A DNA stretch of 10,447 nucleotides from Phycisphaerales bacterium UBA6054. Its GTDB lineage: Bacteria; Planctomycetota; Phycisphaerae; Phycisphaerales; UBA1924. Shown piece after piece: positions 1 through 4,223 of this stretch. The notes below the pieces were generated by a model, which worked only from the letters and a program-made list of their open reading frames with translations, did no database searches and was not told the DNA's origin. The stretch lies in contig DIYM01000163.1 in assembly GCA_002429045.1 (NCBI GenBank), positions 514 to 10,960 on the forward strand, written 5' to 3'. The translations under genes and the position numbers were made by a program. Each line of letters begins with the position of its first letter. Position 1 is the first letter of the stretch.

Positions 1-770
1 TCTCCTGGGCGCTCGCCGAGCACCGGTGGGTGATGTACTCGCTGTTCATCGGGCTCACGCTGGGCGGCCTGCCGATCCTGTGGAAGCTCGCTTCGCCCAT
101 CCGGCGGGACGTCTGGGGCGGCGTGGTGCTCGGCGCGGTGCTGATGGGCGGGCTGGTCTACCTCCAGGAGTCGGGCGTGGGCGGGGCTGGGCTGTCCGGG
201 CCGTTCGGGCTGGCCGCGGGGGGGGCGTCCGCCGCCGGTGCGATGATCCTGCCCGGCGTGTCGGGGGCCTTCCTGCTGCTGCTGCTCGGCCAGTACGAGC
301 CGATCATCGACGCGATCAAGGACACCGTTGGCGCGATCAAGAACACCGATGCCCAAGAACTCGCCCGCCAGATGAAGGTGGTGATCCCGGTCGGCATCGG
401 TGTCGTGGTCGGCGTGGTCGGTGTCTCCAACCTGCTCCGCTGGCTGATGCACCGGTTCGAACGCCCGACCCTCGGGGTGCTCATGGGCCTGCTGATCGCG
501 GCCCCCGCCGGTCTGTACCCGTTCCGCGCGGGGGTCGAGCCGCAGATCGGCGATGTGCTGGGCGGGGCCGTGGTTGCCGAGGAGAACCTCGCCGAGATGC
601 GATCGGTCGAGAACAGCAAGGACTGGAGTCAGGAAGCCTACACGCCTTCACCGACGCAGATCGCCGGCTCGCTGGGTCTCATCATCGCGGGTTTCGGCGC
701 CACGCTCGGGATCGCGATGCTCGGGCGTGACAAACCCGACAGAACCCGCCAGGGCGATCAGGGAGACTGA
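1..770 (+). CDS. DUF368-family membrane protein (probable undecaprenyl-phosphate translocase), 5' end missing
   Basis: The reading frame is open from the left edge (residues SWALAEHRW precede the GTG at position 30), so the start lies outside the window. The visible 255 or so residues are mostly hydrophobic helices. The clearest family mark is the second DUF368 glycine-proline motif, MILPGVSGAFLLLLLGQYE, encoded at about 241-300, followed later by GLLIAAPAGLYPF. Full members are usually about 270-310 residues with a first copy of the PGVSG motif near the N-terminus; that part is off-window. DUF368 proteins (PopT in Vibrio cholerae) have been reported to return undecaprenyl phosphate, the lipid carrier of peptidoglycan and O-antigen synthesis, across the inner membrane. 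The function here is by family membership. The hydrophilic stretch encoded at about 541-650 is probably a loop. The 3' end overlaps lgt on the opposite strand by 13 bases. Confidence 0.88.
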   Translation, partial: SWALAEHRWVMYSLFIGLTLGGLPILWKLASPIRRDVWGGVVLGAVLMGGLVYLQESGVGGAGLSGPFGLAAGGASAAGAMILPGVSGAFLLLLLGQYEPIIDAIKDTVGAIKNTDAQELARQMKVVIPVGIGVVVGVVGVSNLLRWLMHRFERPTLGVLMGLLIAAPAGLYPFRAGVEPQIGDVLGGAVVAEENLAEMRSVENSKDWSQEAYTPSPTQIAGSLGLIIAGFGATLGIAMLGRDKPDRTRQGDQGD

Positions 771-1822
771 CGCGCCCAGCCGCCCGAGAGCCGCTCGCCG
801 CCGCGTTTCGTGACCCAGAGCAGCAGCGCGATGCCCGCGGCGACCATCAGCCCCGAGTAGAACTGCCCGCGGGTGATGCCGCCGAACTGCGCGATCCCCG
901 CGTCGGGCAACCGCAGCAGGTCCATCGGCACACGCCCGAGCCCGTACACGATCAGGAACCACGCCCCGATGACGCCCGGGACGCGTCTGTTCATCGCGAC
1001 GATCCACACGACCACGCCCACCAGCAGCCCGTCGAGCGCCGCCTGCATGAGCTGCGTCGGGTAGCGTGCCGAGAGCAGGGGTTGGATCGCGGCCTGCGCC
1101 GCCGCGTCGCCCTTCTGGACGGCGGTCATCAGGCGTTCGTAGCCGGCAACCCACGTCTCATCGCCGATCGCGGCATCCCGCGACAGCCGGACGATCGATT
1201 CCCAGTCCGAGTCGGAATGGGGCAACCGCTCGTCCGGTTCGCCCAGGATTTCTTGCGGATAGCGCACCGCCCACCACGGCGCGGGCTCGCCCGGCTTCGC
1301 GACGATCTTGCCGAGCAGTTCGCCGTTGATGAAGTTGGCGATCCGCCCGAAGAACAGGCCGGCGGGCGCGATCAGGGCGCACATGTCCATCGCGTGCAGG
1401 GGCGGGCAGCGCCCCTCGATCGCACCTTCCTCGTTCTTGTATCCCCGGCTGACTTTCCACGCGGCGAGGATCACGCCCACGATCCCGCCGTGCGAGGACA
1501 TCCCGCCGTTGTTCACCGCGAGCACGCCCCAGAAGGGGAAGCCGTCGACGAAACCGAGCAGCTTGGGGTCATAGAGCAGCACGTAGCCCAGCCGCCCCCC
1601 CACCACGACTCCCACGACCAGCGCGAGGATCACATCGAAGACCCGCTCGCCCGGGATGACCGTGGCGTGGCGTTTGGCGAGGAAACGCAGCAGGACATAC
1701 GCGGCCGCGAAGCCCGCGAGGTAACTCAGCCCGTACCAGCGGATCGCGAACCCGCCGACCTCGAAGAGGATCGGCGAGAGATCGTGCAGCCAGCCGCCCA
1801 GATCCACCGGGGCGGCACTCAC
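758..1822 (-). CDS. lgt: Prolipoprotein diacylglyceryl transferase
   Basis: Lgt moves a diacylglyceryl group from phosphatidylglycerol to the lipobox cysteine of prolipoproteins, the first step of lipoprotein maturation, in the inner membrane. The 354-residue product has several membrane helices. It shows the MSSHGG motif (His111, matching E. coli His103) and the Lgt signature GRIANFINGELLG at 159-171 (Arg160, Asn163, Glu168). The C-terminal block GLGRVPMDLLRLPD at 294-307 aligns with E. coli RxxxE...RxPD. There the E. coli Glu243 position appears to be Asp301, and the usual HPSQLYE motif reads YPTQLMQ (254-260). About 80 residues (173-253) lie between signature and YPTQL, roughly twice the E. 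coli spacing; this acidic, alanine-rich insert explains much of the extra length over the usual 270-300. The GTG start overlaps the tatD stop (GTGA), so translation is probably coupled. The assignment is secure; normal activity is likely but not proven. Confidence 0.96.
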   Translation of the reverse strand: MSAAPVDLGGWLHDLSPILFEVGGFAIRWYGLSYLAGFAAAYVLLRFLAKRHATVIPGERVFDVILALVVGVVVGGRLGYVLLYDPKLLGFVDGFPFWGVLAVNNGGMSSHGGIVGVILAAWKVSRGYKNEEGAIEGRCPPLHAMDMCALIAPAGLFFGRIANFINGELLGKIVAKPGEPAPWWAVRYPQEILGEPDERLPHSDSDWESIVRLSRDAAIGDETWVAGYERLMTAVQKGDAAAQAAIQPLLSARYPTQLMQAALDGLLVGVVVWIVAMNRRVPGVIGAWFLIVYGLGRVPMDLLRLPDAGIAQFGGITRGQFYSGLMVAAGIALLLWVTKRGGERLSGGWARQSP

Positions 1823-2640
1823 GGGATCACCGCCTGCAACGCGCCCGGCTCGGGCGTGGGCACCTCGATGCCGAAGAAGCGTTCGGTGTTGCGATCGATC
1901 TGGTCGTGGAACTCGGCGAACGGCACGCCGCGGATCTTCGCGAGGTGCTGGGCCGTGTAGCGGCAGTATGCCGGCTCGCAGGGGCGCCGCCCGCGGACGG
2001 GCTCGGGCGAGAGGAACGGTGCGTCGGTCTCGACCATGAGCCGGTCCCCCGGCACGAGCTTGGCCGCCTCGGCGACCTCCCCGGCGTTCTTGTACGTCAC
2101 GACCGCCGTGAACGAGATCATCGCCCCGAAATCGAGAACCATCCGCGCGTGGTCCGGGGTCTCGGTAAAACAGTGGAAGACGTACCGGTCCGGCGGGATC
2201 GTGCTCGAACGCAGGACGGGGAGCAGATCATCGACCGCTTTGCGTCCGTGGATGATCACCGGCTTGTCGATCCCGTCGGCGATGCACGACTCGATGAACG
2301 CGAGCTGGTGGGCCAGCACCCGATCCTGCACGTCGCGCGCCGGGCGCCCGTGGTGGTTGTCGAGCCCGAGTTCTCCGAACGCGACACACCTGTCGTGAGA
2401 CGCGACGCGCCTGATCGCCGCCCAGTCGTGCGGCCCCTGATCCGAGTACAGCGGATGCACGCCCGCGGCGCACCAGATCGCGGGGTGGCTCTCGGCGAGC
2501 ATCAGGCCCGCCTGCGCGTCCTGGGATTGTGTGCTGATCGTGATCGCACCGGTCACGCCCGCGGCGGCCGCGGAAGCCATCACACCGTCCACCCGACCGG
2601 CGAAGTCGGGAAAGGTCAGATGGCAGTGCGTGTCGATCAC
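1819..2640 (-). CDS. tatD: TatD-family metal-dependent hydrolase
   Basis: A 273-residue cytosolic TIM-barrel hydrolase of the TatD group (3'-5' DNase or phosphoesterase activity in characterised members). All expected metal ligands are visible: DTHCHL at 3-8 (His5, His7), GELGLD at 89-94 (Glu90), IIHGR at 129-133 (His131), FHCFT at 155-159 (His156) and ETDAPFLSP at 204-212 (Asp206). The GVHP motif (60-63) and the RGRRPCEPAYC tail motif are typical. Length matches E. coli TatD/YcfH (260-265). The frame stays open far upstream, but similarity begins at the GTG of position 2640, two codons before DTHCHL, where TatD proteins start. No Shine-Dalgarno precedes this GTG; a TACGAT hexamer lies 6 nt upstream, suggesting a leaderless mRNA. 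It is first of a two-gene unit with lgt. Its substrate cannot be read from sequence, so 'tatD' names the family, not a proven orthologue. Confidence 0.95.
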   Translation of the reverse strand: MIDTHCHLTFPDFAGRVDGVMASAAAAGVTGAITISTQSQDAQAGLMLAESHPAIWCAAGVHPLYSDQGPHDWAAIRRVASHDRCVAFGELGLDNHHGRPARDVQDRVLAHQLAFIESCIADGIDKPVIIHGRKAVDDLLPVLRSSTIPPDRYVFHCFTETPDHARMVLDFGAMISFTAVVTYKNAGEVAEAAKLVPGDRLMVETDAPFLSPEPVRGRRPCEPAYCRYTAQHLAKIRGVPFAEFHDQIDRNTERFFGIEVPTPEPGALQAVIP

Positions 2641-2645
2641 GACGT

Positions 2646-2678
2646 GATCGTAGGTGATGCACTCGGGGGAGTACGATC
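2646..2678. promoter_or_regulatory. Divergent tatD/nnrD promoter region with mirrored TACGAT hexamers
   Basis: The 43 bases between the start codons at 2640 (-) and 2684 (+) hold a perfect 7-bp inverted repeat, GATCGTA at 2646-2652 and TACGATC at 2672-2678. Each TACGAT reads toward its own gene and ends exactly 6 nt before the start codon (2641-2646 for tatD, 2678-2683 for nnrD). That is the spacing of a -10 box (TANNNT) when the start codon is itself the first transcribed base. Neither gene has a Shine-Dalgarno. No good -35 box is visible for either. The alternative reading is an operator with two half-sites for a dimeric regulator. Confidence 0.5.
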
Positions 2679-2683
2679 CCCCG
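2664..2683. repeat. Perfect 7-bp inverted repeat abutting the nnrD start
   Basis: Arms CGGGGGA (2664-2670) and TCCCCCG (2677-2683) enclose a 6-base centre and end directly before the nnrD ATG. The repeat overlaps the proposed nnrD -10 hexamer. If transcription begins at the ATG the repeat acts only as DNA, perhaps as an operator. If transcription begins upstream it would form a stem that hides the start codon. No U-tract follows, so it is not a terminator. Confidence 0.45.
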
Positions 2684-3610
2684 ATGCACGAGACGATCGA
2701 CACCCCGCCCCGCCTGCCCGGGCGCCCGCCCGAGGGGCACAAGGGCACCTTCGGCTCTGTCGGTATCGTCGGGGGTTCGTCGGGCGAAGACCCGCGCATG
2801 ATCGGCGCGCCGGCGCTGGCCGCGCTCGGAGCCGTCCGCGCCGGGTGCGGGCTGGTCAGGATCGCGGCGCCGGCGCCGATCCTCGACCACACGCTGACGA
2901 TCGCGCCGTTCGCGACCGGGCTGGCGCTGCCCGTCGATGCCGGTGGTTCGCTGGACGCTTCGGGATCGGCCGAGCGATTCGATGATCTCGCGACCTCTTG
3001 CGACGCGATGGCGGTCGGGATGGGCATGGGGCGCTCGCCGGCGGTGGACGCGATCGTCTTGCGTGCGGCGCTCCGGGAAGACCGCCCGTGCGTGCTGGAC
3101 GCCGACGGGCTCAACAGCCTGTGCGGGATGCCGTCCTTCTGGGAGGACCTGCATGCCGGGCTGGTGCTGACGCCGCACCCGGGCGAGGCTCGGCGTCTGC
3201 TCGGCGCGCTCTCCATGACCGACACGGGTGATCCGGCGGGCCCGGCGCACGAGCGGGACGCGGTGTGCGCATCCATCGCGCGCCGCCTGGGGTGCGTGGT
3301 GGTTCTGAAAGGCCCGGGGACGGTCGTGTCGGACGGGCTGCGATCGTGGAGGTGCGACGCCGGGGGCCCTGCCCTCGGCACGGGAGGCACGGGGGACGTG
3401 CTCTCGGGCGTGATCGCCGGGCTGATCGCCCAGCACGCCCAGGGGGTCGGGCTGTTCGACTGCGCCAGGGCCGGCGTGGAGGCGCACGCCCGCGCCGGCG
3501 ACGGATGGCAGGCCGAGCACCGAGCCACCGGGGGCATGACGCCTGGGGACCTCGCGGAGCGGATCCCAGACGCCGTCGAGCGGATGCGGACGGGCTCAAC
3601 GGCGTTTTAG
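2684..3610 (+). CDS. nnrD: ADP-dependent (S)-NAD(P)H-hydrate dehydratase
   Basis: The enzyme repairs hydrated, damaged NAD(P)H back to NAD(P)H using ADP, in the cytosol. The 308-residue product has the ribokinase-like fold motifs of the family in order: KGTFGSVGIVGGS at 20-32, IGAPALAALGAVRAGCGLV at 40-58, VGMGMG at 111-116, VLDADGLN at 137-144, LTPHPGE at 162-168, VLKGPGTVV at 207-215 and GTGGTGDVLSG at 232-242, where Asp238 is the catalytic base position. The NnrE epimerase domain, fused in many bacteria, is absent, so this is a stand-alone dehydratase like Bacillus subtilis YxkO; the epimerase would be elsewhere. In-frame alternatives at 2654 (GTG) and 2657 (ATG) add only non-conserved residues. 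ATG 2684 is preferred because TACGAT sits 6 nt before it. The stop codon overlaps the stop of the opposing prepilin gene. Confidence 0.94.
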   Translation: MHETIDTPPRLPGRPPEGHKGTFGSVGIVGGSSGEDPRMIGAPALAALGAVRAGCGLVRIAAPAPILDHTLTIAPFATGLALPVDAGGSLDASGSAERFDDLATSCDAMAVGMGMGRSPAVDAIVLRAALREDRPCVLDADGLNSLCGMPSFWEDLHAGLVLTPHPGEARRLLGALSMTDTGDPAGPAHERDAVCASIARRLGCVVVLKGPGTVVSDGLRSWRCDAGGPALGTGGTGDVLSGVIAGLIAQHAQGVGLFDCARAGVEAHARAGDGWQAEHRATGGMTPGDLAERIPDAVERMRTGSTAF

Positions 3611-4212
3611 TCGGTGAAGCTCCGGGGCGACGCGGACGCGACCAGGCGGATCGTCGGGGCCTCGATCCCGTCGGCGCCGATGGCGGCGTCCTGGAGGTCG
3701 TCGGGCTGGATGATCAGATCGACCGTCGCGCGACGCAGGCGTGGACCGACGTCGTACTGGAGATCGAAGGTCACGTCGTTGAGCCCGACGAGCAGCGGCG
3801 CCTCTTCTTCGCCGATGACGTCGCCGTCCTCGAGCTCGGTGACCATGTACCAGAGCTCGTACTCGCCCGCGGCGTCCCCGCGGCGTTCGAGCCGGATCAC
3901 CCGCTCCGTGCCGGTCGCGACGTCACGGAACGCCACGAACTCGAGCCAGGTGCTCTGGATGGTCGGGTCGGCGATGGGGTTGGCGGGATACGGGCCGAAC
4001 TGCTCGCCCGTGCGGATCATCGCCGTGACGCGTTGCATCACGATGCGCGCGACGACGTTGGTGGACGCGCTCTCGGAGGTGTGCTTGTAGCTCTTGAAGC
4101 TCGCGTCGAGCGCGGCCATCGTCGCGGTCAGCAGCGTCGCGGTGATCGTCAGCGCGATGAGGACCTCGACCAGCGAGAATCCGCGCCGCGAACGCGAGGG
4201 CATCGGTGTCAT
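3607..4212 (-). CDS. Prepilin-type protein, PilW/GspJ-like minor pseudopilin
   Basis: A 201-residue type IV prepilin-like protein. A short basic leader ends in SRSRRG (6-11), followed by FSLVEVLIALTITATLLTATMAAL, a classic class III signal: PilD-type cleavage after Gly11, N-methylation of Phe12, and Glu16 at mature position +5. The hydrophobic N-terminal helix is followed by a soluble, acidic, beta-rich domain to residue 201. Size and late position among the minor pilin genes fit PilW/GspJ, but the C-terminal domain is too divergent for firm naming. The open frame runs further upstream, yet that part lies inside the preceding gene; ATG 4212 lies 11 nt after the stop of the upstream PilX/GspK-like gene, and ATG 4203 is an alternative three codons on. 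No clear Shine-Dalgarno is near, so reinitiation after the upstream stop is likely. Its TAA overlaps the nnrD TAG. Confidence 0.86.
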   Translation of the reverse strand: MTPMPSRSRRGFSLVEVLIALTITATLLTATMAALDASFKSYKHTSESASTNVVARIVMQRVTAMIRTGEQFGPYPANPIADPTIQSTWLEFVAFRDVATGTERVIRLERRGDAAGEYELWYMVTELEDGDVIGEEEAPLLVGLNDVTFDLQYDVGPRLRRATVDLIIQPDDLQDAAIGADGIEAPTIRLVASASPRSFTD

Positions 4213-4223
4213 CGATCGGCGTA

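Noticed and set aside
26..730. An alternative plus-strand frame over the DUF368 gene
   Set aside because: An Arg/Gly/Ala-rich shadow; the other frame has membrane helices and the PGVSG motif.
1082..1960. A 292-codon plus-strand frame opposite lgt and the end of tatD
   Set aside because: Low-complexity Arg/Asp/His-rich translation, antisense to conserved Lgt motifs.
2641..3537. Upstream extension of the tatD frame, giving a 572-residue protein
   Set aside because: The extra 299 residues are antisense to nnrD, rich in Ser/Pro/Arg/Ala without motifs, and TatD proteins start just before DTHCHL.
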